From Bacillota bacterium (GTDB taxonomy: Bacteria; Bacillota; Clostridia; Christensenellales; SZUA-584), in contig JAEWTL010000094.1 in NCBI GenBank assembly GCA_023459495.1, forward strand, positions 26,166 through 90,165: a stretch of DNA of 64,000 nucleotides, in the 5' to 3' direction. Numbering within the stretch: position 1 is the stretch's first letter; each line of letters starts with the position of its first letter. The translations under genes were made by a program, and so were the position numbers. A model generated the notes under the pieces. It ran no database searches. It worked only from the letters and a program-made list of their open reading frames with translations, and had not been told where the DNA came from. This document shows positions 1 to 7,906 of this stretch, in pieces.

Positions 1-806
1 GCGTAGGCGTCGTTGGCCTCGCTGCCGCGCAGCCCCGCGAAGCCGAAGCCCTCTCCGAACGATACGGCTTTGACCGCAGGCACCGCGAACAGAATGGACG
101 CGAGCGCGCTTTCCACCGTATCCATCATAGGGCTGCCCGCGCCTGTCGGCACGCCAACCAGCGCACACTCCACGATGCCGCCCACCGAATCGCCGCAGGA
201 GGCCGCGTCCACCACGGCCTGCTCTATGGGCGCACCCTTGCTCTCGTCGATCACCGGCAGGCGCTGAGCCTTAAGCCGTTCCGCCAGTTCGCGCGGAATA
301 TCTGTCTTATCAAACGGCGTATCCTCTACGTCAGCGATGCGGCGAACGTGCGTGGCGGCATAGATGCCCCGCGTCTCCAGCAGCTGTGCCGCGACCGCGC
401 CCGCAAACACGAGCGGAGCGGTGAGCCGTCCGGAGAAATGCCCGCCGCCGCGCGGGTCGTTATGTCCGCCGTAGCGTACGAAGCCGGAATAGTCCGCATG
501 GCCGGGGCGGTTGGGACGCCCCGCATAGTCCTCGGAGTGCTGCTGTTGGTTGCGGAACAGCACGGTCAGCGGCGTTCCCGTGGCAAAGCCGTCGAAGTAG
601 CCGGAGACCACCTCGAAATCGTCCGCCTCCTTGCGCGGTGTGGACCACGCCTCTCCGCCCGCCTGCCGACGGGCCAGAAACGCCCGCACCTTGCCGAAGT
701 CAATCACGGTGCCCGCCGGGACGCCATGCATCGTCACACCGATCATGGCTCCGTGCGATTCACCGAATATGTCCACGATGAAACGCTTTCCCCATACGCT
801 GCTCAT
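1..806 (-). CDS. aroC: Chorismate synthase, C-terminus cut by window edge
   Basis: Converts 5-enolpyruvylshikimate-3-phosphate to chorismate, the last common step to Phe, Tyr and Trp, in the cytoplasm with reduced FMN. About 268 residues are visible. The N-terminus reads MSSVWGKRF, followed by the family motifs GESHG and GHNDPRGGGHFSGR, which carry the FMN and phosphate-binding His/Arg residues. The family is about 350-390 residues long, so roughly the last quarter lies beyond position 1. The start at 804-806 overlaps the aroA stop in an ATGA, which implies translational coupling as the distal gene of the aro operon. Identification is firm; only the end is missing. Confidence 0.95.
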   Translation of the reverse strand, partial: MSSVWGKRFIVDIFGESHGAMIGVTMHGVPAGTVIDFGKVRAFLARRQAGGEAWSTPRKEADDFEVVSGYFDGFATGTPLTVLFRNQQQHSEDYAGRPNRPGHADYSGFVRYGGHNDPRGGGHFSGRLTAPLVFAGAVAAQLLETRGIYAATHVRRIADVEDTPFDKTDIPRELAERLKAQRLPVIDESKGAPIEQAVVDAASCGDSVGGIVECALVGVPTGAGSPMMDTVESALASILFAVPAVKAVSFGEGFGFAGLRGSEANDAY

Positions 807-2068
807 TCCACTTTCCCTCCCAGGTCTGCAAAGTCTTTAAAGAATTTCGGATAGGATTTTTCCACGCAGTGCGCGCCGCGGATGGTAACGCCCTGTTTGG
901 ACGCCGCCCCCGCAACCGCGAACGCCATGGCGATGCGGTGATCCCCAAAGCTGTCGATCTCGCCGCCGGTCATTGTACCGCCGTGGATGACGAGGCCGTC
1001 CGGCTCTTCCTCCGCGCGGATACCCAGCGCAAGCAGGTTCTGCGCCAACGCGTGCAAGCGGTCGCTCTCCTTGATACGCAGCCGCGCCGCGCCCGTAATG
1101 TGCGTCGTCCCTTCGGCGAACGCCGCGGCGATGGCCAGCGGCGGCACGAGGTCCGGACATTGCGATACATCAATTTCGACGCCGTGCAGTTTGGATGGTG
1201 CGGAAACGTACTCGTCGCCTTCCCATGAGAGATCAGCGCCCATACGCATCAGCAGCTCCGCAATTACGCTGTCTGGCTGAAGCGAATTTCCGTCAAAGCC
1301 CGCTACGCGCACGCCGCCCGATATCGCGCCCACCACAAGGAAGAACGCGGCCTGCGACCAGTCACCCTCAACTGCGATACGCTGCGGCTTATACGCCTGA
1401 TTGCCGCGCACGGTGAAGGTGTCTCTCTCGGCCTGTACCCCCACCCCAAAGCGGCTTAGCATATCGATAGTGAGATCGACGTATCCGCGCGACTCGAAGC
1501 CGCCGATGACTTCCACGGTGGAATCGCCGGAGAGCAGCGGCAGCGCGTACAGCAGGCCCGTTACATACTGCGAGCTCACGCGTCCGTCCACCTGGAAGTG
1601 CCCGGAATGCAGGCTGCCCGTCACGGCCATCGGCAGATTATAGCCATAGGGACGCGTATAGCGGATGCCCTGTTCATCGAATATCTGCAGGTATGCGTCC
1701 AGTGGGCGCTGCGGCAGCCGACCGTGCCCCGTAAAGATGCGCTCGCCGTCCTTTGCGCACGCGACCGGGATCAGGAAACGTAGCGTAGAGCCGGATTCGG
1801 CGCAGTCCAAAGTTGCGCTTGGCGTGGGGTTCAGTCCGCCGCGGATGGTCACCGTGTTGTAGCGTCCGTCCGGCGCGATATCCGCCGTGCTGCCGAGCGT
1901 ATTGCACGCAGCCAACGTTGCGGATATATCATTGGATAGATCGACGTTCTCAATCACGCTTTCGCCCTTGGCCAACGTTGCCGCGAGTATCGCGCGGTGT
2001 GCGGCGCTCTTGGAGGGCGGTATCCTCACCGTGCCGGAGAGTTTCCCCGGCATAATCCGTACATCCAT
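803..2068 (-). CDS. aroA: 3-phosphoshikimate 1-carboxyvinyltransferase (EPSP synthase)
   Basis: Transfers the enolpyruvyl group of PEP to shikimate-3-phosphate, the sixth step of the shikimate pathway. At 421 aa it has the normal length. Visible motifs are PPSKS near residue 19 (substrate-binding Lys-Ser), AESGSTLRFL near 90 (PEP loop), RIKESDR in the C-terminal half and FGDHRIAMA near 375. The start ATG at 2066-2068 has an AAGGA-type ribosome site about 10 bases upstream. Its stop overlaps the aroC start (ATGA). The gap to aroB upstream is 323 bases, unusually large for this tight operon, and is filled by two copies of a dispersed palindromic repeat. The gene still probably depends on readthrough from aroB. 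Confidence 0.96.
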   Translation of the reverse strand: MDVRIMPGKLSGTVRIPPSKSAAHRAILAATLAKGESVIENVDLSNDISATLAACNTLGSTADIAPDGRYNTVTIRGGLNPTPSATLDCAESGSTLRFLIPVACAKDGERIFTGHGRLPQRPLDAYLQIFDEQGIRYTRPYGYNLPMAVTGSLHSGHFQVDGRVSSQYVTGLLYALPLLSGDSTVEVIGGFESRGYVDLTIDMLSRFGVGVQAERDTFTVRGNQAYKPQRIAVEGDWSQAAFFLVVGAISGGVRVAGFDGNSLQPDSVIAELLMRMGADLSWEGDEYVSAPSKLHGVEIDVSQCPDLVPPLAIAAAFAEGTTHITGAARLRIKESDRLHALAQNLLALGIRAEEEPDGLVIHGGTMTGGEIDSFGDHRIAMAFAVAGAASKQGVTIRGAHCVEKSYPKFFKDFADLGGKVE

Positions 2069-2121
2069 TTTTCCAAATCCTTTGTTTTATTGCCTCATCA
2101 AGGGTGCAAAACCCCGGCCTT

Positions 2122-2352
2122 TTGTCATGCTGAGGAGCATCGAGACGACTACGTAGTGGACCAGCATCTCCTCAAAGCTAGCCGATTCTGGATCCTTCGC
2201 TTCGCTCAGGATGACGACGGGGCGTACTACCTGCAAAATCACTTTCCATATCGCGTTTGTCGCATACCCCATTTATGTCATGCTGAGGAGCATCACGACG
2301 AAGCATCTTTTCCATGCCAGTCAAATCATGATCCTTCGCTGCACTCAGGATG
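2122..2352. repeat. Two MITE-like palindromic repeats (family A) between aroB and aroA
   Basis: Two units, about 2122-2216 and 2277-2352, begin TGTCATGCTGAGGAGCATC and end in CTCAGGATGACR, so the outer edges are near inverted repeats of each other. The inner part has the shared words GAAGCATCTT and GATCCTTCGCT. The same family recurs near 17536, 32085, 50042, 54718-54925 and 62598. The 2069-2391 gap contains no gene that I can support. Confidence 0.75.
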
Positions 2353-2391
2353 ACACGACGGGGTGTTCCTTTTATCGTGCCGTCATACTGC

Positions 2392-3459
2392 CTACAGGTA
2401 GCTTTCCATCTCCTGCAGGTCGATGCGGTGCAAAAAGGCTTCCCCCGGCTCCGCGATCAACACGAGGTTGAGCTTGGAAGCGAGGTTCTTCTTGTCCACG
2501 GCGATACCATGCAGCAGCTCGTCCGCATCGTATCCGCTGATGTCGTACGGCAGGCCATACTTTTGCAGTACCGCCACGACGCGCTCCGCCGTGCCTTCCT
2601 GCGTGAGTCCCATGCGTTCGCCCGCACGCGTGATGGCCGCCATACCCAACGCCACCGCCCGCCCGTGGGACATGGGGAGGCCGCGCCATGCACAGTACTT
2701 CTCAATGCTGTGCCCGATGGTGTGGCCGAAATTCAAGACCATGCGCTCGCCCGTGTCGCGCTCGTCCGCCTCCACCACACTGCGCTTGATGTCCACGCAA
2801 CGCGATACCAGCTCAATCAGCTCCGGTGAGGACGAGGTGACGACGCTGCCGCACTCCAGCCGTTCAAACATGTCCGCATCGCGGATCAGCGCAGCCTTGA
2901 TAAGCTCCGCCATGCCCTCCGAAAACACTTCATCGGGCAGTGTGGCCAGCGTTTTGGTGTCGGCGCAGACCAGAGAAGGCTGGTAAAACGCGCCCGCGAG
3001 GTTTTTGCCCTCCGGCAGGTTCACCGCCGTTTTGCCGCCCACGGCGCTGTCAATCTGCGCAAGCAGCGTGGTCGGCACCTGCACCACGGGTACGCCCCGC
3101 AAATACACCGCCGCCGCGAAGCCCGTGAGGTCCCCCACAACGCCGCCGCCCAACGCCACGATCACATCGGAGCGCGTGAAGCTGTGCTGCGCGAGGTCGC
3201 TCAGCAGCTGAGCCAACGTACCCATGCTCTTGGAGGTCTCGCCCGGTGCGACGGTGAACAGTCGGTAGTCCGCGCCCACGGCCAGCAGACCCTCCGCCAG
3301 CTCCGTCGCATACAGCGGCGCGACGTGCTCATCCGTCACCACCGCAAACCGGCTGTGCGGGAAACGCTCGCGCAGTTGGGCGGGCAGCTCGCTCAGCAGC
3401 CCCGCGCCCACCTGCACCGTATATCGGCCTCCCGCGGTCCGTATCAAAATCTCGTTCAT
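2392..3459 (-). CDS. aroB: 3-dehydroquinate synthase
   Basis: Second enzyme of the shikimate pathway, cyclising DAHP to 3-dehydroquinate with NAD and a divalent metal. The 355-aa protein shows the NAD-binding GGGVVGDLTGF, the signature VPTTLLAQIDSAVGGKTAVN, EGMAELIKAAL, and the metal-binding LNFGHTIGHSIE. The ORF is open far upstream, but ATG 3457-3459 is the right start: it gives MNEILIRTAGG, lies at an ATGA overlap with the tyrA stop, and avoids a long overlap with tyrA. It sits third in the operon. Confidence 0.96.
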   Translation of the reverse strand: MNEILIRTAGGRYTVQVGAGLLSELPAQLRERFPHSRFAVVTDEHVAPLYATELAEGLLAVGADYRLFTVAPGETSKSMGTLAQLLSDLAQHSFTRSDVIVALGGGVVGDLTGFAAAVYLRGVPVVQVPTTLLAQIDSAVGGKTAVNLPEGKNLAGAFYQPSLVCADTKTLATLPDEVFSEGMAELIKAALIRDADMFERLECGSVVTSSSPELIELVSRCVDIKRSVVEADERDTGERMVLNFGHTIGHSIEKYCAWRGLPMSHGRAVALGMAAITRAGERMGLTQEGTAERVVAVLQKYGLPYDISGYDADELLHGIAVDKKNLASKLNLVLIAEPGEAFLHRIDLQEMESYL

Positions 3460-4298
3460 GCTTTGCCCCCTTTGCCGGACATCTTTTCCAGCAGCTTTTG
3501 CAGCGCCGCCTTGTCGCGGGCCTCCACGGCCTCGCAAAGCAGCTCCAGCTCGCGCTGGCAGCGGCGGATGCTGTCCACCACATATTCTGCGTTGTCGGTC
3601 AATAGTCCTGCCCAAAGGGTCGCGTTGATATCGGCCACGCGCGTGACCGACTGATAGCTGCCGCCCGCGTACTTCTCATAAGGCGCAGCAGCGGCTCGCA
3701 CGGCCAACGCCGCGGCGTGCGGCAAATGGCTGACCCGCGCAATGATCTCATCGTGGCGGTCAGCGGTGAGCGAAGGCATCACCGCAAAGCCCATCGCATC
3801 CCTCAGCACCACAGCCCACGCGAGCGCCGCGTTGCCCGTCCGCGCGGTGGGTGTAATGATGAGCGGCGCGCCCTTGAACAGCTTGGCATCGGAATTTGTG
3901 TAACCAGACTTCTCGCTTCCCGCCATGGGATGCAGGCAGAGCAGCTCGTGCCGCGGGGCAAGCAGGGGTAAAACCGACGCTATCACGCCTGATTTCAGCC
4001 CGCTCATTTCCGCGAATACGCCGCCCTCCCGAAGGTACGGCTTCACCTGTCCGTACAGTGCCGCGACATGCTCCGGCGGCAGACAGCATACCACCATGTC
4101 ATACTCGCCCTTCTGCGGCGCGGCATACCCGGCGCGGATTACGCCTTCCTTTTTAGCCTGCGCGAGCGGATGCAGGTCTGCATCAAGCGCGTCGATGTGG
4201 GTAAACCCCGCGGCACGCAGCGCCTTGGCAGCCGAGCCGCCGATTAGCCCCAGCCCCGCGATCAGTATATTCCCGCTTCTAAAGCCACTGCCGTCCAT
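3456..4298 (-). CDS. tyrA: Prephenate dehydrogenase
   Basis: Oxidatively decarboxylates prephenate to 4-hydroxyphenylpyruvate, committing chorismate-derived carbon to tyrosine. The 280-aa protein has an N-terminal Rossmann fold, AGLGLIGGSAAKAL at residues 14-27, and the family motif HPMAGSEKSGY near residue 120. It is short and ends after the helical dimerisation domain with no C-terminal ACT domain, so tyrosine feedback is more likely exerted on AroF or by the upstream attenuator. It starts one base after the aroF stop and ends in an ATGA overlap with aroB. Confidence 0.95.
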   Translation of the reverse strand: MDGSGFRSGNILIAGLGLIGGSAAKALRAAGFTHIDALDADLHPLAQAKKEGVIRAGYAAPQKGEYDMVVCCLPPEHVAALYGQVKPYLREGGVFAEMSGLKSGVIASVLPLLAPRHELLCLHPMAGSEKSGYTNSDAKLFKGAPLIITPTARTGNAALAWAVVLRDAMGFAVMPSLTADRHDEIIARVSHLPHAAALAVRAAAAPYEKYAGGSYQSVTRVADINATLWAGLLTDNAEYVVDSIRRCQRELELLCEAVEARDKAALQKLLEKMSGKGGKA

Positions 4299-4299
4299 G

Positions 4300-5316
4300 T
4301 CAAACGCTCCGGCCCATCAGCGTCGCCGCGCCGGCGAGCTTGACCATCAGCTCGCTGAACTTTTCGGGCATAAGCGACTGTTTGCCGTCGGAGAGCGCTT
4401 CGGCAGGGTTGTCGTGCACCTCCACCATCACGCCGTCCGCGCCCGCGCACACCGCCGCCATGGCAAGCGGTTCCACCGCCCACCACAGCCCGGCCGCGTG
4501 GCTCGGGTCCACGATGACCGGCAGGTGGCTCTGACGTTTGACTACCGGCACAGCCGAGATGTCGAGCGTGTTGCGCGTGGCAGTCTCGAAGGTGCGGATG
4601 CCGCGCTCGCACAGCGCCACGTTCGGATTGCCGCCCGCCGCGATGTATTCCGCGCTCATCAGCCATTCCTCGATGGTCGCGGATAGGCCGCGCTTTAACA
4701 GCACCGGCTTCTTCGTCTTGCCCAGCTCCTTCAGCAGCGCGAAGTTCTGCATGTTGCGCGCGCCCACCTGGATCACGTCCACCATGTCAACGTACGTTTC
4801 GATGTCGCTGATGCTGATGATCTCGGTTACGATGGGCAGTCCGGTCTCCTGCTTCGCGGTATTGAGGAAGTCCAACCCCTCGCGCCCAAGGCCCTGAAAG
4901 CGGTATGGACTGGTGCGCGGCTTGTACGCGCCGCCGCGCAGGAAGTTCGCACCCGAGGCCTTCACCTGCTTCGCCACGGATACGATCTGCTCTTCGCTCT
5001 CCACCGAGCACGGCCCGGCGATGACCGCGAGCCGGTTGCCGCCGATCGAAAATCCCTCACCCTCGACCACCGTATCGTCCGGGTGAAACGCGCGGTTCAC
5101 CTTCTTATAAGGCTCCTGCACACGCATCACCTTCCTGACTGCCTCGTGCTCCGAGATGGGTTCCATGTCGAGCGCCGACGTGTCTCCGATGAGGCCCAGT
5201 ATGGTGTAATTGACGCCATCCATCCGCTGGACCTCGAGCGAATAGTCCCGTTCCAGCGAGCCCACGAGCTCCGCAACCTTTTGCCGGTCCGCGCCCGGCT
5301 TTAAAATGATGATCAT
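4300..5316 (-). CDS. aroF: 3-deoxy-7-phosphoheptulonate synthase (AroF/type I-beta)
   Basis: First enzyme of the shikimate pathway, condensing PEP and erythrose-4-phosphate. The 338-aa protein has about 70 N-terminal residues resembling the ferredoxin-like regulatory domain of Thermotoga-type DAHP synthases, followed by a TIM barrel with VIAGPCSVES, LRGGAYKPRTSPY, VQVGARNMQNF, KPVLLKRG and VIVDPSHAAG. In characterised relatives that extra domain mediates Tyr/Phe feedback; this is inference here. ATG 5314-5316 has the strong ribosome site GGAGGGG. It is first in the aro operon, directly downstream of the leader-peptide attenuator. Confidence 0.95.
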   Translation of the reverse strand: MIIILKPGADRQKVAELVGSLERDYSLEVQRMDGVNYTILGLIGDTSALDMEPISEHEAVRKVMRVQEPYKKVNRAFHPDDTVVEGEGFSIGGNRLAVIAGPCSVESEEQIVSVAKQVKASGANFLRGGAYKPRTSPYRFQGLGREGLDFLNTAKQETGLPIVTEIISISDIETYVDMVDVIQVGARNMQNFALLKELGKTKKPVLLKRGLSATIEEWLMSAEYIAAGGNPNVALCERGIRTFETATRNTLDISAVPVVKRQSHLPVIVDPSHAAGLWWAVEPLAMAAVCAGADGVMVEVHDNPAEALSDGKQSLMPEKFSELMVKLAGAATLMGRSV

Positions 5317-5353
5317 CGTTTCCCCTCCGCTGTTTCTTAAAATTCAATCCTGT

Positions 5354-5386
5354 AATCAAAAAGGGAGCCCGGCTTGAGCTCCCTTT
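5354..5386 (-). terminator. Intrinsic terminator in the aroF leader (attenuator hairpin)
   Basis: A 9-bp perfect stem (5360-5368 with 5378-5386, AAAGGGAGC/GCTCCCTTT) encloses a 9-base loop and is followed on the minus strand by TTTTTGATT. It lies between the leader peptide stop and aroF, exactly where an attenuator terminator should be. A GAGCT/AGCTC match upstream (near 5410) could compete with the stem as an antiterminator. Confidence 0.85.
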
Positions 5387-5416
5387 GATTGCTATGTTTC
5401 CCATTAATGCAGCTCT

Positions 5417-5521
5417 CTACGCCGTTTTCCGCCGATATTCGTTTAACGTGAAATATCCGAAGCTATAATAGCTCCGGCTGCTAAACGAGAAATAACGATT
5501 TACGGACAAACCTGCGTTCAT
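5417..5521 (-). CDS. Tyr/Phe-rich leader peptide of the aro operon
   Basis: A 34-codon ORF (ATG 5519-5521, TAG 5417-5419) is preceded by the strong ribosome site AAGGAGA at a good distance. It begins MNAGLSVNRYFSFSS and has 5 Tyr (residues 10, 18, 19, 23, 29) and 4 Phe (11, 13, 21, 24), so 9 of the 20 residues from 10 to 29 are Tyr or Phe. It lies about 18 bases downstream of a consensus promoter and just upstream of a terminator hairpin. A 10-bp self-complementary hairpin (about 5458-5478) overlaps the Tyr-Tyr codons and could act as the pause hairpin. By analogy to pheA/trp-type leaders, ribosome stalling when Tyr or Phe is scarce should permit readthrough into aroF. No family assignment is possible for so short a peptide. 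Confidence 0.85.
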   Translation of the reverse strand: MNAGLSVNRYFSFSSRSYYSFGYFTLNEYRRKTA

Positions 5522-5545
5522 GCGCATCTCCTTGGGGTTTGCATC

Positions 5546-5575
5546 ATTATATGCGCTGGGCGGTCTTTTCGTCAA
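5546..5575 (-). promoter_or_regulatory. Promoter of the aro operon
   Basis: On the minus strand TTGACG (5575-5570), an 18-base spacer and a perfect TATAAT (5551-5546) lie about 25 bases ahead of the leader peptide start. This is a near-consensus vegetative sigma-A promoter. Confidence 0.85.
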
Positions 5576-5629
5576 GTAAAAATATGATCAATCGACGTTT
5601 TCTACCTGCAACATGATGCGCGATTCTGC

Positions 5630-6493
5630 CTACTTTCTCAACAGCAGTCGGCTGTTCATCGCGTCGTCCTCGGCACGGAACAGGATGAAGCGGCGCTTGA
5701 TATCGTCGATGAAGCGAGGCCATTCCTCCGGGTCAATAAAGGGATTGTTCTCCTCGCCCGCCTCGCGGCGCTGCTGCTTTTCAAACGTAAAGTTCGCGCC
5801 GGGATGGTTGCCAAGCATCACGTCCACCCGCTCGGCGCGCAACTTTTCGAGCGCGTCCATGAACTGGCTGCGCAGATAGAGCGGCGTGCCAAAGTCCGCA
5901 AAGTAGTCGTGGCAAAGCGTGTTGAAGCCCGCGCCGCCGATCAGGCCGCAGGTGAGCTTTTTGCCATCCTCCTCCGTGTCAAAGAAGTATGACATAGCGC
6001 CTTGCGTGTGTCCGGGCGTAGCCATTGCGCGCACGCATGTGTTGCCTAAGTGGATGGCCTCGCTGTCGTGCAGCCTCACGCTGGGCGTAAAAAAGCCGGG
6101 ATCGTCCTCCATGGCCATCAGCCGCTCGGGATGCGCTTCCACGCTGGCCGCATCCGTTTCGCTGATGAAGGTTCTGCAGCCGAACATGGACATGAGCGCG
6201 GGCGTGCAGCCCACATGGTCGGCATGGGCGTGCGTATGCAGGATATAGCGGATATCGGCGGGATTGAAGCCCGCCTCCCAGATGGACTGAATCAGCAGCG
6301 GCAACTGGCGTGCAAATGGCGTGTCGATGAGCAAAAGTCCGTCCCCCGTGTCTACGAGGTGGCTGCTGCACACCTTGTTGCCCACGTAATATACGCTGCC
6401 TGCGATACGAAAAGGCCTTACCCGGTGAAGGTAAGGAGTGCTGCGGATGATGTCGGTTTCGAGCGGCGCCGCCAGCGCCTCATATTTACGCAT
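5630..6493 (-). CDS. Metallo-beta-lactamase-fold hydrolase, subclass B3-like
   Basis: Zinc-dependent hydrolase of unknown substrate. In its 287 residues the metal motif HTHAHADH lies near residue 88, a third His is in ATPGHTQG near 161, and GNHPG near 230 supplies the last His. That arrangement resembles the B3 subclass and related lactonase-like enzymes. No signal peptide is visible, so it is probably cytoplasmic, which argues against a secreted beta-lactamase role. It lies between the aro operon promoter and a lipoprotein gene, on the same strand as both. The fold is secure; the substrate is not. Confidence 0.8.
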   Translation of the reverse strand: MRKYEALAAPLETDIIRSTPYLHRVRPFRIAGSVYYVGNKVCSSHLVDTGDGLLLIDTPFARQLPLLIQSIWEAGFNPADIRYILHTHAHADHVGCTPALMSMFGCRTFISETDAASVEAHPERLMAMEDDPGFFTPSVRLHDSEAIHLGNTCVRAMATPGHTQGAMSYFFDTEEDGKKLTCGLIGGAGFNTLCHDYFADFGTPLYLRSQFMDALEKLRAERVDVMLGNHPGANFTFEKQQRREAGEENNPFIDPEEWPRFIDDIKRRFILFRAEDDAMNSRLLLRK

Positions 6494-6559
6494 GCCTCTC
6501 TCCTGTCAGCCGCGCCTGTGCGGCAGCGGCAGGGTATCGGCGCCGCCCGTGCGGGTAGA

Positions 6560-6991
6560 TTACCCCGCCGTTTCGTTGGACAGCACCTCTATCACTTCGC
6601 CCTGTGCGGGCGGTGCAAACGTCTCCTCGGGCAGAACGACACAGGTGACCGTATTGCCCACGCAGAGCTCGGTTTCAACGCCTTCCGCCCAGCGCGTGTC
6701 TTCGGTGAACCGCAGCATGTAGTCGCCGCCGTCCTGCGTCAAACTGATGAGAACCAGATCACCGTTTACCTCTTTGACGACGCCCGTAGCCTCCTGACGG
6801 TCCTCCAGATTCACGGACGCGTCACCCGACACGCCGGAGTCCGGCCTTGCGGGCACGCCTGCCGGTGAGTCTGCGGGGGCGGGCAATATGATGCCGGAAG
6901 CATCCGTACCGCTTCCTGCGCCAGCGGAACACGCCGTGAGCAGAACCATCGCCAACGCCCATACTATCGCAGCAATCAATAATCTTTTCAT
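6560..6991 (-). CDS. Putative lipoprotein of unknown function
   Basis: A 143-aa protein with an N-terminal signal of about 20 hydrophobic residues ending in the lipobox LLTAC, then a Gly/Ser/Pro-rich linker to about residue 65. The C-terminal domain of about 75 residues begins TGVVKEVNGDLVLISL and looks like a small beta-barrel. It is probably anchored on the outer face of the membrane. I recognise no family. The ATG at 6989-6991 has GGAGG upstream. Confidence 0.65.
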   Translation of the reverse strand: MKRLLIAAIVWALAMVLLTACSAGAGSGTDASGIILPAPADSPAGVPARPDSGVSGDASVNLEDRQEATGVVKEVNGDLVLISLTQDGGDYMLRFTEDTRWAEGVETELCVGNTVTCVVLPEETFAPPAQGEVIEVLSNETAG

Positions 6992-7061
6992 GTCATACCT
7001 CCATGTTTTCGGTACTTAGACGCATGAAAAGAGCATTTGTTCCCGCTTATATAGCCGGGTT

Positions 7062-7892
7062 TCAGCTTTGCGTATCGTTTTTGATATAGGCGCGCGTGAT
7101 CGATATATCGGAATGACCCAGAATGTCCTTCAAGCCATGAATATCGTTGACGGAGTCCATATACCGGTGGGCAAAGCTGCGACGGATCGTCTCGAGCGTG
7201 ATGCCCCCGATCCCCACAGCGTCTGCGTATTTCTTCAGCGTTTTCCATACGCCCTGGCGCGTGATGTGCCTCCCGTAAACATTCAGGAACAGAATATCTT
7301 CTTCCGTACTGACCGCTTCACGCAACGCAAGATATGCGTTCAGGCTGCGGCAGGTGTCCTCGTCCAGCGTCAGCACGACCTCTTCGTCGTGCCGGCTGAC
7401 AACCAGGCTTTTCTCCGGCATTCTCAAATCCTCCACGCGAAGGGAGATCAGCTCGGACACCTTGATGCCGGTCGAATAGATCAGCGCGAACATAGCCTTG
7501 TCCCGCACGCCGCCCACACTGCGGACATCCGGCGCTTCCAGCAGGCGGACTGCCTGTTCATCCGTCAGCGCCTTGGTTTTGGAGGAAGTGCTTTGACTGA
7601 TATGCAGCCCTGCCGCCGGGTTCCGGGAGACTTGTCCCACACCGCAAAGATAATCGAAAAGCCGCTTGATGGAGGCAATCTTACGCTGCATGCTTACCGG
7701 CGCGAGCCCGCGCTCGGCCATATACTCGCAATACCGCCTGACTTCCTTTTCCGTTACACGGCTGATGTCTTCAATACCCTCCTTAAGAAGGTAATCGCAG
7801 AACTGTTCCGTATCGCGCATATACGAGTCGATTGAGGCAGCCCGCAGGCTGCGGTTGTTCAGGTATTCCCTGAATTCATCCATGTTTACCAT
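7062..7892 (-). CDS. XerD-like tyrosine recombinase with altered active site
   Basis: A 276-aa protein with an N-terminal SAM-like core-binding domain (about 5-85) and a C-terminal phage-integrase catalytic domain. The usual catalytic Arg I motif TGLRVSEL reads STGIKVSEL, so Arg is Lys. The usual HxLRHSFA box reads ETIRRSFA, losing the first and second His. LGHSDISITRAY keeps His and the nucleophile Tyr. In Bacillus a xerD gene also lies next to spoIIM, so the position is conserved. The ribosome site GAGGAAC precedes ATG 7892. It may be catalytically weak, or have turned into a DNA-binding protein. Confidence 0.85.
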   Translation of the reverse strand: MVNMDEFREYLNNRSLRAASIDSYMRDTEQFCDYLLKEGIEDISRVTEKEVRRYCEYMAERGLAPVSMQRKIASIKRLFDYLCGVGQVSRNPAAGLHISQSTSSKTKALTDEQAVRLLEAPDVRSVGGVRDKAMFALIYSTGIKVSELISLRVEDLRMPEKSLVVSRHDEEVVLTLDEDTCRSLNAYLALREAVSTEEDILFLNVYGRHITRQGVWKTLKKYADAVGIGGITLETIRRSFAHRYMDSVNDIHGLKDILGHSDISITRAYIKNDTQS

Positions 7893-7906
7893 TTGTTCCT
7901 CATTCG

